Source: Paraburkholderia sp. LEh10 (GTDB taxonomy: Bacteria; Pseudomonadota; Gammaproteobacteria; Burkholderiales; Burkholderiaceae). From it: a DNA stretch of 64,000 nucleotides. Positions 25,445 through 34,896 of this stretch are shown one piece after another; position 1 is the stretch's first letter, and every line of letters begins with the position of its first letter. The position numbers and the translations under genes were made by a program. The notes under the pieces are model-generated. The model worked only from the letters and a program-made list of their open reading frames with translations, did no database searches and was not told the DNA's origin. The stretch covers positions 124,001 through 188,000 of the forward strand of contig NZ_JAGIPX010000009.1 of assembly GCF_017814945.1 (NCBI RefSeq), in the 5' to 3' direction.

Positions 25445-26191
25445 TCATGAAGCGGACGACGCGGACGCTTTCAGCAAGACGGGATCGCTGCGATAGGTGT
25501 CCGGGAACATCTTTTTCAGGTAATCGATCTTCGGCAGGTCGTTGATCATGATGTACGGCGACTCCGGATGCAGCACGAGGTAATTCTGGTGGTACTGCTC
25601 GGCCGGATAGAAGCCCTTGAAGTCCTCGACCTTCGTGACGATCGGCGCGGAGAACACTTTCGCGCCGCTCAGCTGCGCGATATAGGCCTGCGCGATGCTG
25701 CGCTGTTCGGCGTTCTGCGGGAACACGGCGGAGCGGTATTGCGTACCGTGATCCGGGCCCTGGTAGTTCAGTTGCGTCGGGTTGTGCGCGACGGAGAAGA
25801 AAATCTGCAGCAGGCGGCCGTATGTAACTTGCGTCGGGTCATAGGTGATCTGCACCGATTCCGCGTGCCCCGTGTCGCCGCCGCTGACGGTCTCGTACTG
25901 CGCGGTGCTGGCCGCGCCGCCCGTGTAGCCCGACGCGACCTGCTTCACACCCTTCACATGCTCGTACACGCCCTGAACGCCCCAGAAGCAGCCGCCCGCG
26001 AAGACGGCCGTTTCCGTGTGCGCGCTGCCTGCTTTTTCGTCCTGTGCGGGCGGCGGAATTTTCACAGCCTGTTCCGCCAGCGCGCCGTGCTGCCACACGA
26101 GCGCGCCCGCGCCGAGCGCGACGAGCGCCGCGATTCTGCCCGCTGACGTGCGGGTCCAGCCGAATGCGCCTGCGATGAGTTTCTTGTCCAC
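25445..26191 (-). CDS. msrA: exported peptide-methionine (S)-S-oxide reductase
   Basis: 248 residues. After an N-terminal hydrophobic segment (IAALVALGAGALVW) comes the MsrA domain with the catalytic GGCFWG, YTGGAASTAQYE, GHAESVQITYDP and a late YHQNYL. It reduces the S form of methionine sulfoxide in proteins and, given the signal/anchor, acts outside the cytoplasm. GTG at 26191 has GAGGA nine bases upstream; a TTG at 26212 is possible. It is the third gene of msrB-dipZ-msrA, with DipZ the likely source of reducing power. Confidence 0.87.
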   Translation of the reverse strand: MDKKLIAGAFGWTRTSAGRIAALVALGAGALVWQHGALAEQAVKIPPPAQDEKAGSAHTETAVFAGGCFWGVQGVYEHVKGVKQVASGYTGGAASTAQYETVSGGDTGHAESVQITYDPTQVTYGRLLQIFFSVAHNPTQLNYQGPDHGTQYRSAVFPQNAEQRSIAQAYIAQLSGAKVFSAPIVTKVEDFKGFYPAEQYHQNYLVLHPESPYIMINDLPKIDYLKKMFPDTYRSDPVLLKASASSAS

Positions 26192-26228
26192 GGTGGTAGT
26201 TCCTCGAATCAAAGAAGAGTGATATCGG

Positions 26229-28073
26229 TCAGCCGAAGGTGAACGCGTAGGCCTCGACGCCCGGATCGAGAAATTCGATCGCGAAGGTGTGGTCGGTCAC
26301 GTCGCCCGTCTGACGCACGAGCTGATACAGCCGCTGCCCTGTGACGACACCCGAGCCGTCGGCGCTCACGTCGGTGCCGTGCGCGTTGCCGGGCGCGGCG
26401 CCGTCGATGCTGACGCGAAAGCGCACCGGCTTGCCGTTCGCGCCGGGACCGAGCACCAGATGCAGGTCGCGCGCATGAAAGCGATAGACGATGCTGCCGT
26501 TCGGCGCGGTGAGCGTCGCGTGCTCGGCGCCCACTTTCCACGTGCCCGCGAGGCCCCAGTCGTTGACATCGGGATGGGTCGGCGCGGCATACGTATGCAC
26601 GCGGTTCTCGGCTTCGCCGCCCGGCGACGCGAAGTTCTCGGCGCGCGCGTAGCCGAGATAGGTTTCCGGCGACCGCATGTCGTTGCCGTCGGCGGCCGCC
26701 TCGACGCCGCCCGCGTGCTGCGTGAGACCCGTCGCCACTTTTGCGGCCTCCGCATGTCCCGCTTCCGCCAGCAGTTGCTGGATGACCTTTTCCGACTGCT
26801 CGTATTCGCCTTCGCCGAAATGATGGTGGCGAATCCGGCCCTGCGCATCGACGAAGTAGTGCGCCGGCCAGTACTGGTTGTCGAACGCGCGCCAGATCGC
26901 GTAGTTGTTGTCGATCGCGACCGGGTAGTCGACGCCGAGATCGTGTGTGGCCTTCTTCACGTTGTCGATATTGCGCTCGAAGGCGAACTCCGGCGCGTGC
27001 ACGCCGATCACGACGAGACCCATGTCACGGTACTTCTGCGACCACGCTTTCACATACGGCAGCGTGCGCAGGCAGTTGATGCACGAGTAGGTCCAGAAAT
27101 CGACGAGCACGACCTTGCCGCGCAACTGCTCAGCCGTGAGCGGGGGTGAGTTCAACCATTGGACGGCGCCCGCCAGCGGCGGCAGCGTGCCTTCGACGGG
27201 CAGCGCCGCAGCCGCGCTCGACGCGCGCATCATCGCGCCTTCGGCGGGCGCTGCGTTCGTGTCGGCGTGACGCGTATCGGCGGCCTGCGTCATCGCCGGG
27301 GCGTTCGCGGACAGCGTCGCGCCGCCCGTGCCTTTGGAAGGCGACAGCGTGTCGACGAGCCGCTGCTCGATGCCGCTCGTCGCCACCGTCGAGACCTTCG
27401 CGAGCACGCCCGTATCGAAACCGAGCGCGATCGCGGCGACGCCCGCCAGCATCGCGACGCCGATGCCGCGCCGCACCCATTCGCCCGCGCCGAGCGAGCG
27501 CTTCATCGCGGCGAAGACCTTGCCGCCGATCAGCAGCGCGACGGCGAGCGAGGTCGCCGCGCCCGCCGCGTAAGCGAGCAGCAGCAGCGTCGTGCCGGCG
27601 CTCGCGCCGCGCAGCGCCGCGCCCGTCAGCACGAGGCCGAGGATCGGGCCCGCGCAAGGCGCCCACAGCAGGCCCGTCGCGATGCCGAGCACGAACGACG
27701 CGCCGACGCGCCGCAGCGGACCTTGCGCCGCGCCGTCCGCCTGCGCGAGCGCGGACAGCCGGTTGCCCGCGCTGACGAGCGGGTGCATCAGCCGGTCGGC
27801 GAAGCGCGGCATCAGGAGCGTCACGCCGAATACGGCGAGCAGCACGATCGCGAGCCAGCGGCCATACTGGTTCGCCTGGGTGACCCAGCCGCCGCCGACG
27901 GCCGCGAGCGTCGCGACGAGTGCGAAGGTGAGCGCCATGCCCGCGAGCAGCGGCAGGCCGCTGCGCACGAACGGCTGGTCGGCGCGCGCGAAAACGAAGG
28001 GCAGCACGGGCAGGATGCACGGACTCAGGATCGTGAGCGCGCCGCCGAGATAAGCGAGGACGATGAGGAGCAT
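26229..28073 (-). CDS. dipZ: DipZ-type thiol:disulfide interchange protein (CcdA-TlpA fusion)
   Basis: 614 residues in three parts. Residues 1-240 form a CcdA/DsbD-like set of about six membrane helices with paired cysteines (LSPCILP and WAPCAGP) that carry electrons across the inner membrane. Residues about 290-430 are a TlpA-like thioredoxin domain with the active site WTYSCINCLRTLP, in the periplasm. Residues about 450-614 are the DipZ C-terminal beta-rich domain. It would pass electrons from cytoplasmic thioredoxin to periplasmic acceptors; neighbouring msrA and msrB make methionine sulfoxide reductases the likely acceptors. ATG 28073 begins directly with the first membrane helix. Confidence 0.88.
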   Translation of the reverse strand: MLLIVLAYLGGALTILSPCILPVLPFVFARADQPFVRSGLPLLAGMALTFALVATLAAVGGGWVTQANQYGRWLAIVLLAVFGVTLLMPRFADRLMHPLVSAGNRLSALAQADGAAQGPLRRVGASFVLGIATGLLWAPCAGPILGLVLTGAALRGASAGTTLLLLAYAAGAATSLAVALLIGGKVFAAMKRSLGAGEWVRRGIGVAMLAGVAAIALGFDTGVLAKVSTVATSGIEQRLVDTLSPSKGTGGATLSANAPAMTQAADTRHADTNAAPAEGAMMRASSAAAALPVEGTLPPLAGAVQWLNSPPLTAEQLRGKVVLVDFWTYSCINCLRTLPYVKAWSQKYRDMGLVVIGVHAPEFAFERNIDNVKKATHDLGVDYPVAIDNNYAIWRAFDNQYWPAHYFVDAQGRIRHHHFGEGEYEQSEKVIQQLLAEAGHAEAAKVATGLTQHAGGVEAAADGNDMRSPETYLGYARAENFASPGGEAENRVHTYAAPTHPDVNDWGLAGTWKVGAEHATLTAPNGSIVYRFHARDLHLVLGPGANGKPVRFRVSIDGAAPGNAHGTDVSADGSGVVTGQRLYQLVRQTGDVTDHTFAIEFLDPGVEAYAFTFG

Positions 28074-28124
28074 GATGGTTTGCGTGGTTGTTTGTGCGAA
28101 TCGGGAAAGCGTCGGGCCGACGCG

Positions 28125-28640
28125 TCAGACGGCGCGCGGCGTGAAGGTCATCGCGAGGCCGTTCATGCAGTAGCGCAGGCCTGTGGGCTTCGGGCCGTCG
28201 TCGAATACGTGACCCAGGTGGCCGCCGCAGCGGCGGCAGTGGACTTCCGTGCGCAGCATGCCCCACGAAGCGTCTTCGCGCGTCGCGACGGCGTGATCGA
28301 GCGGCGCCCAGAAGCTCGGCCAGCCCGTGTGACTGTCGAACTTTGTTTGCGACGAGAAGAGTTCGAGCTTGCAACCCGCGCACGCGAACACGCCGCTGCG
28401 GTGCTCGTCGTTCAGCGGGCTGCTGAACGGGCGCTCGGTGCCTTCCTCGCGCAGCACGTGGTATTGCGCGGGCGTGAGAAGCTCACGCCATTGCGCATCC
28501 GGATGCGTGACCTCGAAGCGCTCGGGCACGCCGCTCGCCGCGTCCGGCGCGCCTGCTGCGAATGCGCGCCAGTGCGCGAGCGCGGCCAGCGCGGCGAGCG
28601 CGCCGCCACCCGACAACAGAAACCCCCTGCGGCTTTTCAT
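28125..28640 (-). CDS. msrB: Tat-exported peptide-methionine (R)-S-oxide reductase
   Basis: 171 residues. The N-terminus MKSRRGFLLSGG is a twin-arginine signal followed by a hydrophobic stretch and an AFA-type cleavage site, so the mature enzyme is periplasmic. The MsrB domain has zinc-binding pairs CAGC and CRRC, the TGWPSFW segment, GGHLGHVFDDGP, and catalytic Cys in RYCMNG. AAGGAG lies upstream of ATG 28640. It begins the msrB-dipZ-msrA transcription unit, divergent from a two-component system. Confidence 0.9.
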   Translation of the reverse strand: MKSRRGFLLSGGGALAALAALAHWRAFAAGAPDAASGVPERFEVTHPDAQWRELLTPAQYHVLREEGTERPFSSPLNDEHRSGVFACAGCKLELFSSQTKFDSHTGWPSFWAPLDHAVATREDASWGMLRTEVHCRRCGGHLGHVFDDGPKPTGLRYCMNGLAMTFTPRAV

Positions 28641-28927
28641 CGTGTGCTCCTTCGTGCTGCTCGATTGAACATGGCTGTAGCGTAAGTCCGCCGAGGTATC
28701 CGGGTCCTCACGGAAACTTAAATTAATTGTGATAACCCGGACGCTGAAAATTCTGCACAATGCTTGGGTCGGTTCGCATGCACGTGTCGCCTGCGCACTG
28801 GCTTCAGAGCGGTGAACGTTGCATTGCAGCGTTTATTCCTCGTTTATTCGTGATTCCCGCCCGCTGCTGCGTTTGCTGGCAGCGGGGTCCAGCGGACCTT
28901 CGCGGCCGCGCCCATACCAGCGAGCAG
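28641..28927. promoter_or_regulatory. divergent control region of msrB-dipZ-msrA and the two-component genes
   Basis: 287 bp separate the msrB and response-regulator starts. An AT-rich patch, ACTTAAATTAATTGTGATAA (about 28717-28736), stands out in the GC-rich background and is flanked by GGGTC and ACCCG. It is a likely promoter/regulator site, but I cannot define the binding motif. Confidence 0.4.
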
Positions 28928-29659
28928 ATGGACCATCCGAAGCGCGTACTGATCGTCGAAGACGATGTCGATATAGCGAATGTGCTCAGCCTGCATCTGC
29001 GGGACGAGCGCTACGAGGTCGTTCACAGCGCCGACGGCAACGAAGGGCTGCGGCTGCTCGAACAGGGCAACTGGGACGCGCTGATCCTCGATCTGATGCT
29101 GCCGGGCGTGGACGGCCTCGAGATTTGCCGGCGCGCCCGCGCGATGGCGCGCTATACGCCGATCATCATCACGAGCGCGCGTTCAAGCGAAGTGCACCGG
29201 ATACTCGGGCTCGAACTCGGCGCGGACGACTATCTCGCGAAGCCGTTTTCCGTGCTCGAACTGGTTGCGCGCGTGAAGGCGCTGTTGCGGCGCGCCGATG
29301 CAATGGCGAAGGACGCGCGCATGGAGGCGGGCAGTCTGAACCTTGCGGGTCTCTTCATCGATCCGCTGACGCGCGAGGCAAGCGTCGACGGCAAGCGGAT
29401 CGAACTGACGCCGCGCGAGTTCGATCTGCTGTATTTCTTCGCGAGCCGTCCGGGCAAGGTGTTTTCGCGGATGGATCTGCTCAACGCAGTATGGGGCTAT
29501 CAGCACGAGGGCTACGAGCATACCGTGAATACGCACATCAACCGGCTGCGCGCAAAGATCGAAGCCGACCCGGCGCAGCCTGCGCGCATTCTGACCGTGT
29601 GGGGACGCGGCTACAAGTTCGTCGCCGATCCGGCGGCGCACGACGGAGACGCGCTGTGA
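28928..29659 (+). CDS. OmpR/PhoB-family response regulator
   Basis: 243 residues: a receiver domain (VLIVEDDVDIANVL, phospho-Asp in LILDLMLPGVDG, Lys in LAKPFS) and a winged-helix DNA-binding domain (ELTPREFDLLYFF, HTVNTHINRLRAKIE, WGRGYKFV). ATG 28928 sits directly before the receiver; the frame stays open upstream to 28760 but without family similarity. The histidine kinase gene overlaps its stop by four bases. It is divergent from the msr operon, which is its most obvious target. Confidence 0.9.
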   Translation: MDHPKRVLIVEDDVDIANVLSLHLRDERYEVVHSADGNEGLRLLEQGNWDALILDLMLPGVDGLEICRRARAMARYTPIIITSARSSEVHRILGLELGADDYLAKPFSVLELVARVKALLRRADAMAKDARMEAGSLNLAGLFIDPLTREASVDGKRIELTPREFDLLYFFASRPGKVFSRMDLLNAVWGYQHEGYEHTVNTHINRLRAKIEADPAQPARILTVWGRGYKFVADPAAHDGDAL

Positions 29660-31185
29660 ACCTGTCCTTGACGCAGCGGCTGTCGCTGGTGTTTTCCGTG
29701 CTGCTGCTCGCGTGCTGCGGCGCGTCGGCATGGCTGCAGATCCGTTCGAGCGATCTGCACGAGAAGGAAGTGATACAAAGCCTGTCACGCGATCTGGCGA
29801 CGCATATCGCGCGCAACCCGGCGCTCTCGGACGACACCGGCGACGGCTCGCGCAAGAGCGCGCTGCGGCAGATCTTCAGCCAGCTGATGGTCGTCAATCC
29901 GAGCGTCGAAGTGTACCTGCTGGATCAGGACGGACATATCGAAGGCGACGATGCGCCCGCAGGTCATCTGAAGCGGATGCAGGTCGACGTGCGCCCGGTT
30001 CAGCAGTTCATCGCGGGCGAGCCGCTGCCGATACTCGGCGATGATCCGCGCAGCGTCGACGGCCGCAAGGTGTTCAGCGCCGCGCTGCTCCCGCGCGCGG
30101 GCAACCGGCCGCTCGAATACCTGTACGTCGTGCTGCAAGGCGAGGCGCACGACGAGCTCGCGGCGCGCGTCGCGGCAAGCTCGGTGTTGCGCACGACGTT
30201 GTGGTCGATGGGACTCGTCGCGCTGCTCGGTCTCGTCGCGGGTCTGATGGCGTTCGGGCTGATCACGAGGCCGTTGCGCCGTTTGACGGAGGCGATGCGC
30301 AAATTCGACGCGAACGGCGAGCCGCAGGCGCAGCCTCCCGTGACGGGTTTCACGGGCACGGGCTCACGTACCGCGCGCGTGCGTTCGCGCGACGAGATCG
30401 CGGCGCTCGAATCGACGTTCGCGCAGATGGCCGACCGCATTGGCCAGCAATGGCGCGCGCTGACGAAGCAGGACCAGGAACGGCGCGAACTCGTCGCGAA
30501 CATTTCGCACGATCTGCGCACGCCGTTGACGTCGCTGCACGGCTATCTGGAAACGCTGTCGATGAAGTCGGATTCGCTGAGCGACGTCGAGCGCAAGCGC
30601 TATCTCGCGATTGCGCTCGCGCAGAGCATGAAGGTGGGGCGGCTCGCGCAGTCGCTGTTCGAGCTCGCGCGGCTGGAGCACGGCAACGTGCAACTCGCGC
30701 TGGAAGACTTCTCGCTGGTCGATCTGGTGCAGGACGTGTTCCAGAAGTTCGAGCTGTCCGCGGAAGCGCGCCATGTCCAGTTGCGCGCGGGCATCGCGCC
30801 GCGTCTGCCGAACGTGACGGCCGATCTCGGCATGATCGAGCGCGTGCTCACCAATCTGCTCGACAACGCGATCCGGCACACACCCGATGACGGCACCGTC
30901 GACGTCGACCTCGCGGTTCGCGACGGCAAGGTATCGGTGACCGTTAGCGATACGGGGCCGGGCATGTCGGCGGAAGTGCGCGCGGGGCTGTTCCAGCGCG
31001 CGTTTTCGTCAGGCGGCGCGCATCGCGGCGGGCTGGGGCTGCTGATCGTCCAGCGCATGCTGCAGTTGCACGGCAGCCAGATCCGGCTCGTCGAGCGGGA
31101 AGGAGTGGGGACCTCGTTTTGCTTCGAGCTGCATCCCGCGGGAAGTGTGCAGAAAGGTGGGCGTGTGACGGCATCGGTGGGGTGA
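29656..31185 (+). CDS. sensor histidine kinase
   Basis: 509 residues. An N-terminal membrane helix (LSLVFSVLLLACCGASAW) and a second (LWSMGLVALLGLVAGLMAFG, about residues 175-200) enclose a periplasmic sensing domain. HAMP, HisKA (ANISHDLRTPLTSLHGYL with the phospho-His), and HATPase boxes NLLDNAIRHTP, DTGPGM and GGLGLLIV follow. GTG 29656 overlaps the regulator stop (GTGA), so the two are translationally coupled. Next to periplasmic MsrA/MsrB/DipZ genes, it may sense envelope oxidative or HOCl stress, as HprS does for msrPQ in E. coli (inference). Confidence 0.88.
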   Translation: MNLSLTQRLSLVFSVLLLACCGASAWLQIRSSDLHEKEVIQSLSRDLATHIARNPALSDDTGDGSRKSALRQIFSQLMVVNPSVEVYLLDQDGHIEGDDAPAGHLKRMQVDVRPVQQFIAGEPLPILGDDPRSVDGRKVFSAALLPRAGNRPLEYLYVVLQGEAHDELAARVAASSVLRTTLWSMGLVALLGLVAGLMAFGLITRPLRRLTEAMRKFDANGEPQAQPPVTGFTGTGSRTARVRSRDEIAALESTFAQMADRIGQQWRALTKQDQERRELVANISHDLRTPLTSLHGYLETLSMKSDSLSDVERKRYLAIALAQSMKVGRLAQSLFELARLEHGNVQLALEDFSLVDLVQDVFQKFELSAEARHVQLRAGIAPRLPNVTADLGMIERVLTNLLDNAIRHTPDDGTVDVDLAVRDGKVSVTVSDTGPGMSAEVRAGLFQRAFSSGGAHRGGLGLLIVQRMLQLHGSQIRLVEREGVGTSFCFELHPAGSVQKGGRVTASVG

Positions 31186-31891
31186 GCGCGGGCTGAGCTT
31201 CCGTGTGAGCGCCAACGCGTCGCGCGATGCCGGAGGCGTTGCACCCGCAAGCCACGGCAATCCGTGAGCAATCCTGTCGTCGGCAGTTGGCAGGCGCCGT
31301 CGAGTCGCGCCGGGAACGGGCGACTCGTCCAAACGCAAAGGCGCACGACATGCGATGGGCACCGCGAGAAACCCTCGCGCACACCGCACGAATGTCATCA
31401 ACGGCCGTTACGATGACGCGCAATGTAACGCTTCGATATCGCGGATGCCCGGTCGCGCAAACGTTCAACTCGACGTACCCCAGCGGCACACTCGCCGCGC
31501 ATCGCCGTAAATCCCGCGAAAAACGCCCAAAACAAATGGCCGTTTCAACCAGCCGACAAATGCTGCGCGGCCCGTGCCCGTCACCGGTCGAAATTTTCTG
31601 AAACACTGCTTGAAAAGATGGGGGACTCTAATCGTTAAAGATGCGGTCATCCCCGGCCGTTATCAGCGTGTAGACCTCGGAAGATCATTTTTTGACGCGC
31701 GCGATTCAGCTAGACTGCTGTTCCTTCAGATGAATGAATCGTTGCGCGTGACTCGCAAGCGACCGAACGCTGCTTCCCTCGCATGTGCCAGCCGGTGCAC
31801 ACGGATTCCGAGCGCATCCCGCGCCGATCCGACGCCGCCCTGGCGTGCGCTTGGGAATGCATGGGTTATGGATCGCGAAAGGACAGACGAA
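31186..31891. other. 706-bp intergenic region, no gene seen
   Basis: Between the histidine kinase and the binding-protein gene. Short open frames occur, but none has a ribosome binding site plus recognisable product. AT-rich patches around 31600-31700 (for example TAATCGTTAAAGAT and CATTTTTTGAC) probably hold the promoter of the downstream pair. I see no terminator, stable RNA or repeat. Confidence 0.5.
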
Positions 31892-32998
31892 ATGCGGTGG
31901 TACGACTCATATGTCTGGTGGCGGCGCTCGCGTGCTGGATTCACGCGCGCAGCTATCCGCCCGAAGCGTTTCGTTGACTCAGTCATCTTTTTTGTTTTCG
32001 GCTGCCTGCTGCTCACGCAGGCATCGGCAGGTGAAAACGTGCTTCGCGTGCTCGCATGGCCCGGCTATGCCGACGCCGACGTCGTGAAGCAATTCGAAGC
32101 GCGCTACCACGCGAAGGTCGAAGTCACGCTGGTCGATTCCGACGAAGCGCTCTGGGACAAGATGCATCAGGGCGCGCAACCGCAGTTCGACGTGCTCGCG
32201 GCGAATACGGCTGAAATCCAGCGCTACGGGCACGACAATCTGCTCGCGCCGCTCGACCTCGCGAGCCTGCCGAACACCCGCCGTCAGCTGCCGCGCTTTC
32301 GCGCGCTGTCTTCCATCGACGGGATCACGCGTCATGGCACCGTCTACGCGATCCCGTTCACGTACTCGACGATGGGTCTCATCTATGACCGCAAGCAGGT
32401 GAGCGGCGTCCCGCATTCGATGAACGAACTGTGGAATCCGCGCTATCGCGGCAAGGTGCTCGACTACAACAGCGCGCAGCACAATTTCTCGTTCACCGCG
32501 CTGGCGCTCGGCTATCCGGACCCGTTCAGGCTCAACGGCGCGCAGATCCAGACGATCACGCGCAAGCTGATCGACCTGCGGCGCAACCTGCTGACCTACT
32601 ACAACCTGCCCGAAGAAGCCGCCGCGTTCTTCGTGCAGCACAAGGCCGCGCTGATGTTCGGCAACTACGGCACGCAGCAGGTCGAGTTGCTGCGCCGCGC
32701 GGGCGCCGACGTCGGCTACGTGATTCCCGACGAAGGCGTGCTCGCGTGGCTCGACTGCTGGTCGATGACGAGCGCCGCGGCAAACCGGCCACTTGCGCTC
32801 GCGTGGATCAACTACATGCTCGAGCCTGACGTCAGCCGGCTGCTGACGCAGCGCCAGGGGCTCGCGAACACGCTCAGCGAATCGCCCGGCAACACGGAAA
32901 AGAGCCATATCGTCTGGATCCATCCCGTCGAAGACATCCAGAAACGCGAGCTGCTGTGGAGCAGGATCGTGTCCGGCGACCGCCCGGAGCGCTTCTGA
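31892..32998 (+). CDS. PotD/PotF-like periplasmic binding protein
   Basis: 368 residues. A long basic N-terminus and a hydrophobic segment (VIFFVFGCLLLTQASAG) form a signal peptide or anchor. The mature part is a type 2 periplasmic binding protein of the spermidine/putrescine class: VLRVLAWPGYADADVVKQFE, FDVLAANTAEIQRY, YAIPFTYSTMGLIYD, and WLDCWSMTSAAANRPLALAWIN. No transporter permease or ATPase lies nearby. Instead, its stop overlaps the start of a diguanylate cyclase, suggesting a signalling role. ATG 31892 has AAAGGA upstream; ATG 31868 is an alternative. Confidence 0.82.
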   Translation: MRWYDSYVWWRRSRAGFTRAAIRPKRFVDSVIFFVFGCLLLTQASAGENVLRVLAWPGYADADVVKQFEARYHAKVEVTLVDSDEALWDKMHQGAQPQFDVLAANTAEIQRYGHDNLLAPLDLASLPNTRRQLPRFRALSSIDGITRHGTVYAIPFTYSTMGLIYDRKQVSGVPHSMNELWNPRYRGKVLDYNSAQHNFSFTALALGYPDPFRLNGAQIQTITRKLIDLRRNLLTYYNLPEEAAAFFVQHKAALMFGNYGTQQVELLRRAGADVGYVIPDEGVLAWLDCWSMTSAAANRPLALAWINYMLEPDVSRLLTQRQGLANTLSESPGNTEKSHIVWIHPVEDIQKRELLWSRIVSGDRPERF

Positions 32999-34824
32999 TG
33001 ATGCGCCCCGGCCTTACGTTCAAGCTTTCGGTGCTGCTCGCGCTGATCGGCGTGCTCGCGTCGGGCACGACGGGCTACTACGCGTATCGCGCGAACCGCA
33101 CGATGCTCGTGCATGAAGCGGAGCACAGTCTGCTGACGTCGACGGAACTGCTCGGGCAGCGCTTCACGGCGGCCATCAACGATATCGCCGCCGATGCGCT
33201 GGTGCTCTCGACGATGCCGTCGGCCGCGAACGTCGCGGCAACCGACGACGGCACGTCGCCGCAGAACCCGATGCGCGACCGGCTCGCACAGGTGTTCGCG
33301 AGCTTCATCACGCAACATCCCGAGTATCTGCAGTTGAGGCTGATCGCGCGCAATCACTATGGGCTGGAGCTGATCCGTCTCGACCGCGAATCGGGCGGCG
33401 GCGTGCGCGTGCAGGAGAGCGCGTTGCAGGAAAAAGGCCAGTTCGCGTATGTGTTCGACACGCTCGCGCTGCCGCCGGGACGCATCTACGTTTCCCCCAT
33501 CACCGTCAACCATGAGCACGGCGCGCACGCGGCAGAAGGCAAGCCGACGCTGCGGGTCGGCACGCCCGTGGCCGACGCGCGCGGCGACGTGGTCGGCGTG
33601 ATCGTCATCGACGTCGATCTCGCGAGCCTGCTGCGGCTCTCGCAGGCCGACCTGCCGTCCGACTATCAGGTCTATCTCGCGAACGAGTGGGGCGATTTTC
33701 TCGTGCATCCCGATCCGGCGCAGACCTTCGGCTTCGACAAGGGCCGGCGAGTCTTCATGCAGGACAGTTTCGCCGCGACCCGGCCGCTTTTCGAGCAGTC
33801 GACGGCACCCGTGCTGATGAATGGGCTCACGCAGCCGAACGAAGCGGACGGCCATGTGTTGACCTTCGTGCGCCGGCCATTCGGTGAATCGCAAGGCAAC
33901 CGCTTCATCGTGCTCGGACTCGCGAAGCCGCTGCACAATGTGCTCGTCGGCGCGAACATGCTGGGCGACAGCATCGTGCGCATGGTGCTAATCTTCAGCG
34001 CGTTCGCGATCCTGCTGGCGATTCTCTTCGCCCGCGCGCTGACGCGCCCGCTGCATACGCTCGCGGACGCCGCCACGCATTTCTTCTCCGAGCACACGAT
34101 GGTCGCGTTGCCGCTCAAGCGCACGGACGAAATCGGCGTGCTCGCGCGCTGCTTCGAACGCATGCGCCGCGAGATCCGCGTGCAGATGGACGAGCTGCAC
34201 AGCAAGCAGCACGAGCTTGCGCACCTCGCGAGCCACGATGCGCTCACGGGTCTGCCGAACCGGATGCTCTTCATGCAGAAGCTGCAGGAAGCGATCGACG
34301 TCGCGAAGATGAGCGGCGAGCGCCTCGCCGTGCTGTTCATCGACCTCGACCGCTTCAAGCAGATCAACGATCAATACGGTCATTCCGTCGGCGACGATGT
34401 GCTCGCGATCGTCGCGCGGCGCCTGCAGCATGTGCTGTACAGCGGCGACATGGTCGCGCGGCTGGGCGGCGACGAGTTCATCGTGCTCGTCAAAGGCGAG
34501 CGCTCCGCCGATGCGGCGCCCGCGATCGCCGCGCGCATCGTGCGCACGCTCGACGACGAAGTGATGATCGACGACCAGCCGATGACGGTCGGCGCGAGCA
34601 TCGGCATCAGCCAGTTCCCGGCGGACGGCGACTCGGCCGAAGCGCTTCTGCTCAACGCGGACGCTGCGATGTACGCGGCGAAATCGGTCGGCTCGGGCGC
34701 ATGGCTTTCGTACAGCGAGCTGATCGCGATGCAGCGCGCGCGGGACGGGCGCGACACGTGTCGATTCGATAGCGAGCCCGAGAAAGTCGAGCCCGCCGCG
34801 GATGGCGCCGACGCGATCGCATAG
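32998..34824 (+). CDS. periplasmic-sensing (dCACHE-HAMP) diguanylate cyclase
   Basis: 608 residues: one membrane helix near residues 8-27, a large periplasmic dCACHE-type domain to about residue 320, a second helix (VLIFSAFAILLAILFARAL), HAMP, then a GGDEF domain beginning SHDALTGLPNRMLF, with active site RLGGDEF. It should make cyclic di-GMP. The residues at the usual inhibitory-site position read YSGD instead of RxxD, so product feedback is probably lost. It starts at ATG 32998 overlapping the upstream stop (TGATG), with GGAG eight bases before. No EAL domain is present. The coupled binding protein is likely its ligand-sensing partner. Confidence 0.87.
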   Translation: MMRPGLTFKLSVLLALIGVLASGTTGYYAYRANRTMLVHEAEHSLLTSTELLGQRFTAAINDIAADALVLSTMPSAANVAATDDGTSPQNPMRDRLAQVFASFITQHPEYLQLRLIARNHYGLELIRLDRESGGGVRVQESALQEKGQFAYVFDTLALPPGRIYVSPITVNHEHGAHAAEGKPTLRVGTPVADARGDVVGVIVIDVDLASLLRLSQADLPSDYQVYLANEWGDFLVHPDPAQTFGFDKGRRVFMQDSFAATRPLFEQSTAPVLMNGLTQPNEADGHVLTFVRRPFGESQGNRFIVLGLAKPLHNVLVGANMLGDSIVRMVLIFSAFAILLAILFARALTRPLHTLADAATHFFSEHTMVALPLKRTDEIGVLARCFERMRREIRVQMDELHSKQHELAHLASHDALTGLPNRMLFMQKLQEAIDVAKMSGERLAVLFIDLDRFKQINDQYGHSVGDDVLAIVARRLQHVLYSGDMVARLGGDEFIVLVKGERSADAAPAIAARIVRTLDDEVMIDDQPMTVGASIGISQFPADGDSAEALLLNADAAMYAAKSVGSGAWLSYSELIAMQRARDGRDTCRFDSEPEKVEPAADGADAIA

Positions 34825-34896
34825 CGCATAACAGGGCTCTCCCCAGCGGCATGCTTCTTGCAGGAGCTTGCACGTCACAGCGGAAAGGAGAACCCG

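Noticed and set aside
28760..28927. 56-residue N-terminal extension of the response regulator
   Set aside because: No similarity to receivers, lies in the intergenic control region, and the ATG at 28928 matches the usual start.
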